Below are positions 1-11,394 of a stretch of 64,000 nucleotides of DNA, one piece after another (position 1 is the first letter of the stretch; the number at the start of each line of letters is the position of its first letter). Source of the stretch: Patella vulgata (lineage: Eukaryota; Mollusca; Gastropoda; Patellidae); contig NC_065879.2 of NCBI RefSeq assembly GCF_932274485.2, positions 44,502,936 through 44,566,935 on the forward strand. The letters run 5' to 3'. Both the position numbers and the translations under genes were made by a program. The notes below the pieces were generated by a model, which saw nothing but the letters and a program-made list of their open reading frames with translations, did not search any database and was not told the origin of the DNA.

Positions 1-73
1 TTTAATAGGCTTGAATATTTGAGAAGTAAACCGGATTGACCGAATACAACTGCCGTAATTCCCGTTTTTCATA

Positions 74-1605
74 TACTATTCAAAAAAAGTAGGGGATATT
101 TAATTTTGGGGGCATAATACTAAAATATGCAAATGACTACGAAAAAAGTCACTATAGAACCTAACAGAAGAAACATTTCCAGTTACATGTGACGCCCAAA
201 CGCACCAATAGCTACCGCATGGAATGCAGGTGATGCTTGGGATCATCATGGGGGTCCAACCCAAGATTTGCACGACTCTGACTTTGAATGTTACAGTCAT
301 TGTGGCATTGAATTCCAGGGTGGAAACATCAGTTTAATTGTTTTAGTGACCAGAAAACAAATTTTGATATGCGTCGGCTTACCCAAAATGAAAGGTTACG
401 TGCCCTTGGCATGCTACAGATCGGCACAACACAGGCGGTTGTGGCGCGGACGATGAATGTTTCTCAGTCTGTCATAAGCAGGCTATGGTCCAGATACCGT
501 GATACACAATCTGTATAGGACAGACCACGCTCAGGTCGACCAAGGGCGACAACTCAAGCCCAGGATCGATTTATCCGTACCTTGGCCTTGAGAAATCGTG
601 TCATCACAGCAAATCAGATCAGCGCTCGTCTTCAAACAGACACTGGTGTGAGAGTGAGTGGCCAGACGATTCGGAATCGACTGCATAGGGGTCACCTTCG
701 CGCCCGACGTCCTCGCGTGATCCCTTTTTTGAGAGATCATCACATTCAGGCAAGACGTCGTTGGTGTAGGGATCGTCAACACTGGGATAATCGACGCTGG
801 AGCAATGTGATGTTTTCAGATGAGTCAAGGTTCACTGTTGATTTTTTGGACAGACGTAGGAGGGTGTGGCGTCGTCGAAACGAGCGCTTCCAAGACGTTA
901 ACGTCATCAGACATGATCGATTTGGGGGTGGTTCTGTTATGGTGTGGGGGGGCATCACTGTTGCTGGAAGAACGGCTTTACATGTTGTTGCAGGGCGTGT
1001 TACAGGCCAGTACTACCGGGACAACATCTTGGCAGTCCATGTTGTGCCGTTCGCACGACGTCATGGCCGCCCTTTTTATCTTCCAGGATGACAACGCAAG
1101 ATGTCACAGGGCCAGGATCGTTACAGGTTACCTCCAACAACAGAACATCACCACATTACCTTGGCCAGCACTGAGTCCCGACCTCTCCCCCATCGAGCAT
1201 GTCTGGGACATGCTTGGACAGAGGTTACGTCAACGTCAACAACGTCCTGCCAATGTCCAAGAACTTGCTGCTGCGTTGCAACAGGAATGGGACAATCTGG
1301 ACCAAAATGACCTTAGACGTCTCATTAGGAGTATGCCACGTCGGATCAATGCTTGTTTGGCAAACAGAGGAGGATTTACCCGTTACTGACTTGGTTGTGA
1401 TGCTGTGGTAACTTTGCTGTTTGACCCCGGGTATCATTTTACCCTTATAATGGTCAGTCTGTGCCTTACTTAGTCTAACGATCATTTGGAATAAATCGAT
1501 GAATGTGAACTTCATTTCATTTTGTCATTTGTTTCTTCGTCAGTTTCATTAGGTGACTTTAATAACACTTAAAAATCAAATATCCCCTACTTTTTTTGAA
1601 TAGTA
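74..1605 (+). mobile_element. Tc1-type DNA transposon with terminal inverted repeats
   Basis: A 1.53-kb element has matching inverted ends. The left end (74-101) starts TACTATTCAAAAAAAGTAGG and its complement closes the element at 1578-1605. TA dinucleotides lie on both outer sides, as expected for Tc1/mariner insertion into TA. The inside carries one transposase reading frame on the plus strand (369-1389). The inverted ends are perfect over 28 bp, so the insertion is fairly young, although the transposase is broken. The outer boundary is ambiguous by 2 bp because the flank reads ATAT. Confidence 0.93.
369..1389 (+). pseudogene. Tc1-family DD34E transposase, broken by one stop and one frameshift
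   Basis: The frame opens at ATG 369 (MRRLTQNERLRALGML) and ends with GGFTRY-stop at 1387-1389, 1021 nt in all, which is about 340 codons plus one extra base and the normal size for this family. An N-terminal helix-turn-helix region (VARTMNVSQSVISRLW) and the GRPR hook are present. The catalytic triad is visible: Asp in FSDESRF, Asp in QDDNARCHRA, and Glu in LSPDLSPIEHVWD, with 34 residues between the last two. An in-frame TAG at 516-518 interrupts the DNA-binding part. A T-run at 1073-1077 is one base too long just before the second Asp and shifts the frame. The copy is therefore inactive as it stands, but its ends could still be used by a transposase made elsewhere. Confidence 0.93.
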
Positions 1606-1793
1606 TATAACAAAAGATGATTGCAAATGTGTACTTTGTTTGGATATTAGGCCTATTAAGCTGAGGATGAAATAGTATTGCTCCATTATATCTTTCTGGA
1701 ACCACCGTGCTATCACCGAATGGATGGATATGACTAAGTAAGCCTATAAAGCTGTTAATTAAACTTTAGAACATTTTCACAAGTCCATATAGA

Positions 1794-2014
1794 CCTGTTT
1801 CTACGGTTGTAATTTGTACTTCATGCAGTTCGTGCATACATGTTAAAATTTTAAAATAGAACGTGGAAAAGCTTCTTTTTTTTGCGGTGTGGGGGAATTA
1901 TGTTTTAAATTATCCTGTTTCTACGGTTGTAAAGATAATATAATTTGTGCTTAAAAAAAATGCAGTTCGTGCAGACATGTTAAAATGGAAAAGCTATTTT
2001 GGTGGGGGGATGAA
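1794..2014. repeat. Two-copy tandem duplication, period about 120 bp
   Basis: The stretch beginning CCTGTTTCTACGGTTGTAA at 1794 recurs at 1914, followed in both copies by TTGT, ATGCAGTTCGTGCA and ACATGTTAAAAT. The copies differ by small indels. No coding content was seen. Confidence 0.8.
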
Positions 2015-2659
2015 ATAATGAAGTCAACATTTATTGTAGGGGAGATAACCACGTTTACTTTGAAAATTCACGTGATATTCTAGTCTACCACCCCGTATTA
2101 TCCAGCCACTGTGTACATTCAACGAAGGTCGCAATTTTATGTAAAATTGAGTAGAATATTGGAGTTAATTGAGGTCAAGATACAGGAAGTTAGCTAATTG
2201 ACACCAACACTAACAATTAAATCCCTAAGGAATGGTTTGATTCAACTAAACGTAAGTAAACTGTGTCTGTTAGCTTGTCTTTGTTTTTCTTGAAATCCGA
2301 CATTTTATCGAGGTCCATAAATAAACATCAGTAGGCCTATATCAGTGTCAGAAGAGAACGTTGTTGTTATTATGCGCGTTTTGAACAGCTAGTTCTAAAA
2401 AGGAAAGGATTGTAATAATTAAAGCTAGGTAGGCCCTTTTAATTAACGAACGAATAATATGCTCAAATACAAAATAAGCCACGTAATTTCATGGTTAATG
2501 TAAGAACTATTATTAGCAGGCTGCCAGGGGCGTACGGCCGGGGCGTACCGACTGATGCACAGACCCCTAATAGTAATACGAGTGTATATTATAGGCCTTC
2601 TCACGCAGAAATACCATTTCCTTGACTTTGAGGAAAAATGTTGGACGATTTCTGGTGGT

Positions 2660-2826
2660 CAGAAAACACTGACCAGGTCCCGTGTATACATTGGCATGCA
2701 CGTAAAAGATCCCTTGACAGTTGGAATTCGATATAAGTGTAGTCCTGAATGCCGCTGCCCGGGCAAAATTTTTCTCATTGCATACTGTATGGCGTATGCA
2801 TGACCGTCTTCATTATAGCCCGGTTT
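2660..2826 (+). mobile_element. SINE family II, 3' fragment
   Basis: It matches the body of the fuller copy at 3718-4079 from GAGGTCCCGTGT-like sequence (here CAGGTCCCGTGTATACATTG) through ACGTAAAAGATCCC, CTGCCCGGGCAAAATTT and ATACTGTATGGCGTATG to CGTCTTCAT. The tRNA-like head is missing. Confidence 0.8.
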
Positions 2827-2971
2827 TGAGGCGTTCATTGAGGCGTTCCTGTTTCATTACTGAACGCAAAATAGTTTTTACTAATTTGAGCTTTCAAAAA
2901 CTGGCTCGTATTGTGATATCCAACGCAATCATAGATCAGATATATTCATACATATTAAGTATTTGGGGAGA

Positions 2972-3241
2972 GAGAGAAATGGGGTTTAACGTCCACCCGA
3001 CACAAACTAGGTCATTTCGGGCGTAACAAATGGTTTAATTTTATTTCAATAATTCGCTTGCGCGTAGGGGTCTTTAGCAGTGGAAGAAAACGGGAGGACC
3101 CGGAGAAAACCCACGAGATTGGACAGGCGACCCTACTCCTTGTCACGTACAACGGAGGATTCGAAACCATGCCAGTTGACTCAATGACAGGCCTTATGAT
3201 AAAGCGCGCACGTGCTAACCATTCGGCCATCCAACCCCTCT
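2972..3241 (-). mobile_element. SINE family I (tRNA-derived, CT-repeat tail)
   Basis: Read on the minus strand, it has a tRNA-like head with box A (GGATGGCCGAATGGTTAGC) and box B-like GGTTTCGAATCC. The body contains GACAAGGAGTAGGGTCGCCT, a proline-rich-looking TTTTCTCCGGGTCCTCC segment, ATTATTGAAATAAAAT and GACCTAGTTTGTGTCGGGTG. It ends GACGTTAAACCCCATTTC followed by CT repeats. Further copies in this window lie at 14168, 22979 and, as fragments, elsewhere. It is not a functional tRNA gene. Confidence 0.88.
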
Positions 3242-3717
3242 AAGTATCTGGGATTTCTTCCTTCTATTTTGGCAGTGTCTGTTTGCTTTATTAATTCATT
3301 TAGTTGCCGAGATGCATAATTTTTAGACCGATCACGACTGCCCCCCCCCACCTCCCGAGACACGTCCCTGTACCTATTTCATTTTAAAAAAAAAAACAAA
3401 CAAAAACAATTCGGATAGTATTCAACGTTCAACAATTATTTCTTGATTAATTTGGACAATTGCCAGTCCCAACAACGCCTACAGTTTAATACAGTTCGAT
3501 TATTAACCATTAAATATGGTTAATTAATCACGCTGTCATTGCAACGTCTATAGTCTAACCCAATGAATAACTATATTTGATCTGTGATTCGGGTAATTAA
3601 TTTATGAAGCTCTGAAGCCACTAAATTGCTCAGTACAAGTCACCGTCGAAATCAACATGTCCGTTTTAATTAATACTACAAAGGTTAATTTTTTTTAACA
3701 AACGAATTCTTATCATT

Positions 3718-4079
3718 TGTGGCTAGGTGGGTAAGGCGCTGGCTCGCTAGCCTGGAGGTCGGGTGTTCGATCCCTGCATTGGCCGAGAAAGTTCATCCCG
3801 ATTTTCCGACGTGGTTTCCCCTTGTCAGCGATGCAGGACGGAGGGCCTGACAAGGATAGCTGTCTAGTCCTTCGGATGAGACGAAAAACCGAGGTCCCGT
3901 GTAAACATTGGAATGCACGTAAAAGATCCCTTTGCAGTTGGAATTCGATATAAGAGTAGGCGATAGTGCCACTGCCCGGGCAAAATTTCCCTCATAGCAT
4001 ACTGTATGGCGTATGGCCGTCTTCATTAGCCCAGTATAGGAGCAGAACAGTAGGACGTTAAACCCCATTTCATTTCATT
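3718..4079 (+). mobile_element. SINE family II (tRNA-derived, fullest copy)
   Basis: The head reads GTGGCTAGGTGGGTAAGGCG (box A-like) and GGTGTTCGATCCCTGC (box B-like). The central part has CCTTGTCAGCGATGCAGGAC and CTAGTCCTTCGGATGAGACG, then GAGGTCCCGTGT, ACGTAAAAGATCCC and CTGCCCGGGCAAAATTTCCC. The tail is GACGTTAAACCCCATTTC with a short CATTT repeat. Its 3' end is nearly the same as that of SINE family I (GACGTTAAACCCCATTTC), so the two families may share the partner LINE that copies them. Five further pieces occur in this window. Confidence 0.87.
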
Positions 4080-4107
4080 TCTTATCATTTGATTACTTAT
4101 GTTTTAA

Positions 4108-4947
4108 TACAAGTACAATTTCATGGATACACAATTACTGAGTTTAATACTAAGCGCAGTGCCGGACTGGGCCCACCTGTCCACCTGTCCGTGACAGGTG
4201 GGCCTAAGCTCATTAAAAAAAATGGGCCTAAGCCTATAAAGAAAAAAAGAGAAAGAAAAGAGAAAGAAAGGAGGGGGGAGGAAAGAAAAGAAAGAAGGGA
4301 GGAGAGGAGAGGGCAGAGGACATGAGAAAGAAAAGATAGGAAAAAAATGACTGACAAACAACACAAAAAAAGAAGTGTACTACAAGGAAAGAACTTTATG
4401 AGTTTGACCTCATTATACCGAGAACCGTGTAATTCATCTTTTAACTTCTTCTTAGTTCTTCATAAGTCATTATCGCCGAAATAATCGCCAAAAACTTGCC
4501 AGTTTTGAGTTTTTCGCGAAAAATTATATTCTGTGATGTGCGTCAACAGAACTGTCAAATACGTGTACTGTATGTATATTATAATTTGCATTATTTTCAT
4601 CACGTAGAATAAAAGGTTTTGTTTTTTGACACTGAAGAGAATTCTCAAATTCATCTAATGATAGTGCTCTTGGGTCATTCTGTTATCTAATTGTATCATG
4701 AAATCAAAAATTTGCCTTCTTCTGCTTTGGTCTGAAATGCTTGGAAAATGGGTTTGCGGTTGTCAATTTTCAAAATTTTCCGGGGGGGGGGGGAGAATCC
4801 CCCAAGACCCCCCTCGGACGTGCCTTTGGCGCGAACTTGTGTGGGCCTTGGTCAATGACCTGACAGGTGGGCCTTAGTCACACCAGTCCGGCACTGACTA
4901 AGCGACGTCAAACTCAGTAATTGTGTATCCATAAAATTGTACCTTGT
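4108..4947. repeat. Palindromic element split by a hAT-type MITE
   Basis: The left arm 4108-4145 and right arm 4910-4947 are near-perfect reverse complements (GGATACACAATTACTGAGTTT on the left, its complement on the right). Removing the inner MITE and one copy of its target duplication leaves a hairpin with arms of about 38 bp and a loop of about 18 bp. The palindrome is older than the insertion. Confidence 0.85.
4157..4896. mobile_element. hAT-type MITE with 8-bp target duplication
   Basis: The ends are CAGTGCCGGACTGG (4157-4170) and its complement CCAGTCCGGCACTG (4883-4896). ACTAAGCG is directly repeated on both sides (4149-4156 and 4897-4904). An 8-bp duplication and CAGTG ends are typical of hAT elements. 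Subterminal GACAGGTGGGCC also occurs near both ends. The inside holds a purine-rich tract (about 4238-4345) and a G-run, and has no transposase, so it is non-autonomous. Confidence 0.9.
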
Positions 4948-5088
4948 ATAAATATGTTCAATTACTAAATGCCAATCAAAGAAGATATACGTCATCAGTA
5001 TGGAGATGTGGCTACCAGACTAATTTACTAGATTGTGAAATCAGAGGACAAGCATGAAAGTGAATTACACCAGAATTCCTTATGCTAG

Positions 5089-5230
5089 GTTCCCACTATC
5101 ACGATTCGCGCTACGATTGAAATCGTAGTTTTAATCATGGTGATCCTATCAGGTCTTACCAGATATTGTGGTCAGTCGTACAAATCGTGTTGATCGTATC
5201 GAAACGTATCCGAATGTATCTGCACATACG
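5089..5230 (+). repeat. Interspersed repeat family F, copy 1
   Basis: It begins GCTAGGTTCCCACTATCACG and contains GAAATCGTAGTTTTA, GTGATCCTATCAGGTCTTA and TTGATCGTATCGAAACGTATCCGAA. A second copy at 26953-27150 shares these blocks in the same order. It is probably a MITE fragment, but no inverted end was found here. Confidence 0.6.
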
Positions 5231-7254
5231 AGTAAAAATAAGTGTCTTAATCCCCACCTAATTAACATGATCTTTCAATAAACTGATGTGAAAGATAGGC
5301 ACGATAACATTGACTTTTCGAAAAGTAACCAGATACCGTAAGAAGATCTTAAAGTGTCAATAAAATGTCTTGAAATAGATTCAAGCTATTGAAAACCATT
5401 AATGACATTAATCATGAGTGAGAATGAAAGTTCCATTGGGGACATAATGGGGTAGGACATTTTTCTGCACCATTGCACTCTATAAGATCATTATTAAAGC
5501 GGTTTATGAAGCTGTCCAAATTCCAAATCCCCTGATCCTACATATTGATTACAGTTGGTTTATTGTGAGTCTGACGTAAGACGGGCACATGTAAATAAAC
5601 ATACTGACTAGAGTTAAAGGAGAAGTACAGCCGTTACAAATTCCTTTTATTTTCTACATTATCTAGTAGTAAAATAGTTTCTGCAATTCAGAACCCGAAG
5701 TGTAACTCATTTTGCTTTTCAATAACAAATTAAGACCCTGGTGGAGATGTCATCAGAGTAACTGCCAGCTACTGTTAATAAACCAATTAGCTCAACCGAT
5801 CATGCTATATAATATATACATGTAGCTGGTCTAGTACTGTGTAAATATGCAGTAAGAAAGACATTGGGTCAAAGATTTGTATACCACAGGCGCCACTTGT
5901 TTCGTTTACAGTGTTTAAAAATTACCCCCACGTCACAGTTAATTTGTTAATTGAAGATGAAACTTTTACGTGGATTTAATAATGGAGAATGGCTGTAAAC
6001 TAGTTCAACACTAAATAATAATGAACATGTAAAGCAACGGCTGGACTTCCCCTTTATGATATTTTAAAGTGACAAGATCTCCAGTGAACACATTGCACAT
6101 CCGCACACCTTGCTCCACTTAAAATTTACTTTAATAAGAATATAAGACATGTCTCTTTAAAAAAAACTTACAAGGTTAACTTGACCTAACGAAAAACAGA
6201 ATCAAGTTAATGTGTAGTTGAAAAAGCAATCTCCAGAAACAATTTGATTTGATATCCATATACATTGTGCCCTAGGCTCTCGAATATAAATTACAGTCTG
6301 TATAAAACAGTCGATATTTTAAAGAAATAATACCCAACTTTAAATTTACGTAACACAGTAACTTATCAACATTGATTAATATGGTTGAATCAACCGAGTT
6401 AGAAACAAGAATTGGGTTAATACTTCTCGGAAGGATATGAACATCGTAAAGAAAATCGATCAATACCATATTTACAGTCGGTCGTCTTAAACTTAAAAAT
6501 AATCCACCGACTGGTTACTTCATTCATTCTCTTATATAGGTCATTCCTGTTTTCAACTATGTTAACAATAAAATTGCTTAACAGTCAATTCCCGCGGAAC
6601 AAAACCAAATCTGTAAATATGGGAAAATAGCGACATTGTGCGTCATTAAACTGCAAAAAGTGTACTATTTGACTTCAGCACTCGATTTTCAGAAATAAAA
6701 ACAGAGTCTAAGTAGATCAAAATCCGAAATGTTTGACTTTTTATGGCTGACGGTCAAAAGCCAACCCAAATGCTAGATGTCAATATGATGAACACGGTGT
6801 TATGGATATAATATTTTCTTTTTACAATTTTGAGTCTCTTGGATTTGTACGCTGTGTTTTGAAACAATGTCTTCACATGGACAATTGTATAACATCTAGT
6901 GTATGTGTTTTGTGAAATTGTGTATTCTTCTGTAGCCAGACCTTAGACATTTTATCTGAAAAACTGAATCTACATTACCCGAGAACAGTGACAACACGTG
7001 ATTGGTTCCGTTTCCGTTACGTGTGTTCGTGTCATGTCTGATAAATCTATATATATAGATTCCCAACAGAATAATATGACTTGGTGCCAATCATTTCTAT
7101 GTAAATATATATCTTAACCATTGTACTTGTCAGTTCCACCATTATTTCTCATAATTAGGCTGTCTGGGGTCATGGTTAATGACATAATCCTAAAGAAGCA
7201 TATACTTCTTGAAACCTAGGTTGTTAACAAAAGTACTGGTTTTGTAACATCATT

Positions 7255-7286
<32 letters not shown>

Positions 7287-8239
7287 GTGTGTGGATGTTT
7301 GGTAGTGTGAGAGTGAGAAAACCGGAAGACCCGGGGATCACCAACGACCTTCGACAGCCACCGTAAGCCTGGAGGAATTGTAGGCAAACGGGCACTCAAG
7401 GCTCCACGAATCGTTTGATATTGGTGACAGCCCAACGATCTGCAGCAGTACAAAGCTCTAGACATTTGCTTCATGAATACTAAAAAGCAATACTAGCCGA
7501 AACGTTGTTCAGCACTGAACAGTCCCATCATCTATACTCTTACTGTAAATTTGTGTGAAGGAAAGTTATGAATCGGGCATATTTACCAACTAGTCTGTAT
7601 TTTATGAGTTTCATTGTTAATCAAACAAAAAAAAAGTCCGGTCGGTCTGAAATATCGGACAAATGGATGCCTGGTCGGAAACATCAGACAAATTAAACCA
7701 TGTGGCAAACGTCATGACATAGTAAACATTGCACTAATTAACGCGTAACGAACAAGTATCGGACGATTAATAAAGGATACCTAGTTGGCTTATCGAAGAA
7801 AATTGTTGAACTTAAAATAGATAACATCTATATGAAATATCCCACAACCGAAGTGATTTACACTGATGAACTATTAACTCAAACAAACACATAACCTTTG
7901 ATCAATGAATATACATGCAATGTAAATGAACATAGGTTGTATAATTAACATGTACATGGAATGTTATAGACTTGTATACTGTTGACGTAGGTGTTAAACC
8001 TGATCTAATTGTTACCATGACAACTATGTACATGTATATATACTCTTCGAAATAATTAGATGTAATAATACGACTAGCTATGAGTTGGGTATTATATAGG
8101 TAACATTAACAGACTTATATAGTCAATTTCGATATAATTTGTCAGAGTGCTTTTTGACACACTTTATTGCTTTGGTAGATCATGATGTCGACGATTTATG
8201 CCTTAAACTTTCACTGAAATTGGGCTACATTCAACTACA
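5231..8239. other. Gene-free stretch
   Basis: No open frame in these 3 kb resembles a protein I recognise. Base composition is AT-rich. The only structured features are a (GA)n run at 7256-7281 and a (TA)n tract near 7048. Confidence 0.6.
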
Positions 8240-8402
8240 TATGGATTTTCGTCCCATCCGAAATACTAGACTTGTCGGTTCCTCCGTAATACCGTAACAC
8301 CACTGACAAGGGCAAGCCACGTTGGAAAATACCGAGGATCGAGCCCCTTACCTCCTTGTTAGTGAATCGGCGTCCCACTCACTAAACCACAGTGGTTGCC
8401 AT
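8240..8402 (-). mobile_element. SINE family II, 5' part
   Basis: On the minus strand it reads TGGCAACCACTGTGGTTTAG, a box B-like GGCTCGATCCTC, ACGTGGCTTGCCCTTGTCAG and CTAGTATTTCGGATGGGACG, in the same order as the head and centre of the copy at 3718. The 3' part is missing and the copy is diverged. Confidence 0.7.
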
Positions 8403-8933
8403 TGAAATTACTAGCAAGTATAAAAGTGGTGCTCTGCATGGTAAACCCTATTCATTGATTCATATATATTATCTGTACACGACTGTTATAGTGGCTTATG
8501 GATTTTACGAAATTAAAGCATAAATTGTTAGCTATCTAAACTGAAAGAGGGATGACATAAGGTGTTTAAGAAAAAGTAAGCGGGTCATGCCTCAAAATTC
8601 GTTAATAATGTTTAATAATGTGTGTCAAGATATTGTTATTAGTTCCAATATGAACGTCAAATGTACAAGAAGATGATATCAACATTTAGAAAGTAGACTT
8701 TGAGAGTAAAGCGGAAATCTATTATCATATAATATAATATGTCACGATTATTGTGTTTCCGGTTGCTCGATGGGTTTAACATTCATTTAAAAAAAAAATC
8801 CACCTTGAATGTATGCATTTACTCGTAAAATATTAACTGTGCGAGGAATAGTCATTTGTTTTTAAAAGATGATATAAAAATGTTATAAGTGATTTTGTTG
8901 GGCAAAGGGATGTTCGTAGATTCATTTTCATTT

Positions 8934-9578
8934 TGCTTGTGGACGCTTTAGAGGCTCAAGTTTATATCTGATTGACTTCAAATTTATACACGGTGTTTAA
9001 AGCCATGAGATGAATCAAGAATTCTGATAATTACTGCCAGAGTTACGGCCCTTGGTTACTTCGAAAAAGCTTGTGGATGCTCTACAGGCCAATTTTATCA
9101 TTCGATTGATTTTAAATTTATACATAGTTTAAGGTCAAGAGACGAAGACTTTGATTTTCAAGGATTTACGATAATTACTCCCAGAGTTATGGCCCTTGAT
9201 TACTTCGAAAAAGCTTGTGGATGCTTTACAAGCCATAGTTATCATTCAATTGACTTTAAATTTATACACAGAGATTTAGGTCCTGAGACGAACAAGTACA
9301 TATTGATTTTCAATGGTTTTTGATATGGACAACTAAATCCATGATATTATATTTTTTGTATACTAAATGTTAGCATGGGGCGAACTAGAAGCCAAACAAA
9401 TTCTACTCATTTCTTATAATTACTTAATGTGTTGTTACTCTTAATCAGATTTTGGTTTATCGTAAATGTTCCATTACCGACAAACGAAAAAGTATGCGAG
9501 AACCCTCGTTGACTTTCCGGACTAATTAGTTGTTGTCGGCGTATGTTTTGTTGATTGGCTAATGGCTACCTATCTTTC
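8934..9578 (+). mobile_element. Pearl-like family A element, 5'-truncated
   Basis: It starts inside the tandem-monomer region (GCTTGTGGACGCTTTAGAGG) and has about three monomers of roughly 145 bp, each with TTTAAATTTATACAC, GAGACGAA-like and GAGTTATGGCCCTTG blocks. The family's unique 3' region follows (ACTAAATGTTAGCATGGGGC, TGTTACTCTTAATCAGATTT), ending GGCGTATGTTTTGTTGATTGG. The left hairpin end is absent. Confidence 0.8.
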
Positions 9579-9654
9579 GGATCAGACGTGGCAGCTTATT
9601 GTAGCCTATGTGTCAGTTAATTGTGACATAGAATAAATGGGTTTTTATTGTACC

Positions 9655-10212
9655 TTTTTATACGCCCACATTGAAATGTGGTCGTATATTGTCGTCGCCC
9701 CCGCCCGTCCGTCGGTCGGTCCTGCGTCCACAATTGCTTGTGGGCGCTCTAGAGGCTAAAGTTAATATCCGATTATACACAGTTATTATACACAGTGTGT
9801 AAGGCTAAGGTTAATATCCGATTATACACAGTTATTATACACAGTGTGTAAGGCCATGAGACGAAGTAGCCTAGTGATTTTCAATGATATCCGATAATTA
9901 GGGCCAGAGTTATGGCCCTTGATCACCTTGAAATATTTTGTTACGCTCTAGAGGCTTATCATCCGATTGACTTTAAAATTATACACAGCGTTTAAGGCCA
10001 TGAGACGAAGAAGCCTAGTGTTTCGTATGCTAAACGTTAGCATGGGGCAGAACTTTATAAAAACCAAACAAATTCGAATCATTTTCTGATAATTACTTAA
10101 TGAGTTGTTACTCTTAATCATATTTTAGTTTATTATAAATGTTTCATTACTGCCCGAACGATTTAGCTGCTTTGGGCGTATGTATGTTTCGTTACCTGGC
10201 AACCTATCTTTC
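9655..10212 (+). mobile_element. Pearl-like family A element, complete ends
   Basis: The left end is TTTTTATACGCCCACATTGA followed by AATGTGGTCGTAT, which folds back on the first 13 bases. A GTCC/GTCGGTCC-rich segment and CACAATTGCTTGTGG follow, then the tandem monomers. The right end is GGGCGTATG with GTTACCTGGCAACC. A 49-bp duplication (9761-9852, GCTAAGGTTAATATCCGATT) sits inside. No protein is encoded. Confidence 0.85.
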
Positions 10213-10849
10213 TGATTTGTGGGAAGCCGAAATTTCAGGCGGTAACAAGGCCGACATGCTTTTATTTAAATTTGATATTAAAAAGTCTATTTAGTTGCAT
10301 GTGGTATGACGTCATTTAATTTAATAGCAACACGTCATTTAATTGATTCTAAAATTCCGCTTATTTTCATTTGATGGTAAGACACAGCATTAATTGACAC
10401 GTCGCATAAATTGGTGGTAAGATCATGTGATTTCATTTTATTTGATAGACGTCATTCAAGTCGTTGGTATAATCATTTTGCACACAAAGATTCATCTACT
10501 TCATACTTCGAGAATACATCTCTGTCCTGAATGACCGCTATATCCAAAAATTAGTATATTGTTTTGAAATGCGGTTTTACCCCGTTTCACATCTGGCATA
10601 CACACAAAGACTAAATAAACATATTCAATTCCATTAAATGGAAGCAGAATAAAAACTTGACTTCTCAAAATTCTCGAAGTATACTTAGTGTTTTCGATCG
10701 TCGATTTATGACTTAAACTGTCATCAACTATAGCTAAGTGTCTGTTCCCAGCTAAGTGTATAGACAGGCAGCCTAAGTTTAGTATGTGGTATAATAAGAG
10801 TAACTTGATTTATTTTCAAAGACGTCATTTGGTTTGGTAATAAGGCTTC

Positions 10850-11032
10850 GGTTTATTTAAAAAGTAATCCTTATGTTGATTTAAAAAGTAATCCTTATGT
10901 TGATTTAAAAGTAATAGTTCGGTTGATTTAAAAGTAATCTAAAAGTAATCCTTGGGTTGATTTAAAAGTAATCTAAAAGTAATCCTTGGGTTGATTTAAA
11001 AGTAATCCTTTGGTTAATTTAAAAGTAAGGCG
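10850..11032. repeat. Short tandem array, unit about 20-25 bp
   Basis: Repeated GTTGATTTAAAAGTAATCCT units, about seven with small length changes, including an internal doubling of AAAAGTAATCT. Confidence 0.85.
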
Positions 11033-11193
11033 TCATCAGATTCATAAGCACAATATTTGATTCCGTTAGATATTGTTTAATTTGGTGTGAGACGCCACTT
11101 GATCATGATTTATTGGTAAGGACGTCATTTGATCTGATGGTATAGTTTCATTATATTTCGTGGTCTTCTCCGGCAAGTTATCCATTAATTTGT

Positions 11194-11343
11194 CATGGGG
11201 TCGCTGCGAACGTGATACAATATAATCCTTTTGAAATCTTATGTAATATCGATCGATGTGGTAAAAAATGACATGATTCCGCCAGTAAAAGAGGTGGGGG
11301 GAAGTATTTCGGGTTTTCATTTTGTTGTTAAAACGGCATAGGC
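11194..11343 (+). repeat. 150-bp block, source-like copy of the insertion at 13081
   Basis: It begins CATGGGGTCGCTGCGAACGT and ends AACGGCATAGG. An almost identical block lies 1.9 kb downstream at 13081-13232. There are no terminal inverted repeats and no coding content. Confidence 0.85.
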
Positions 11344-11394
11344 GTAAGGTCGATGACTGTTGGTGGGGGGGGGGAGCAGAACCCGAAATGTCCG

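Noticed and set aside
2526-3371. A hAT element with CAGGGGCGTA and CACGTCCCTG ends
   Set aside because: The ends match only loosely and no 8-bp target duplication was found.
3718-3790. True tRNA gene
   Set aside because: Box A and box B-like sequences are present, but no cloverleaf closes and the segment continues into a repeated SINE body. The same holds for the other SINE heads.
4104-4364. Minus-strand frame rich in Phe, Ser, Leu and Pro
   Set aside because: It is the complement of a purine-rich low-complexity tract inside the hAT-type MITE.
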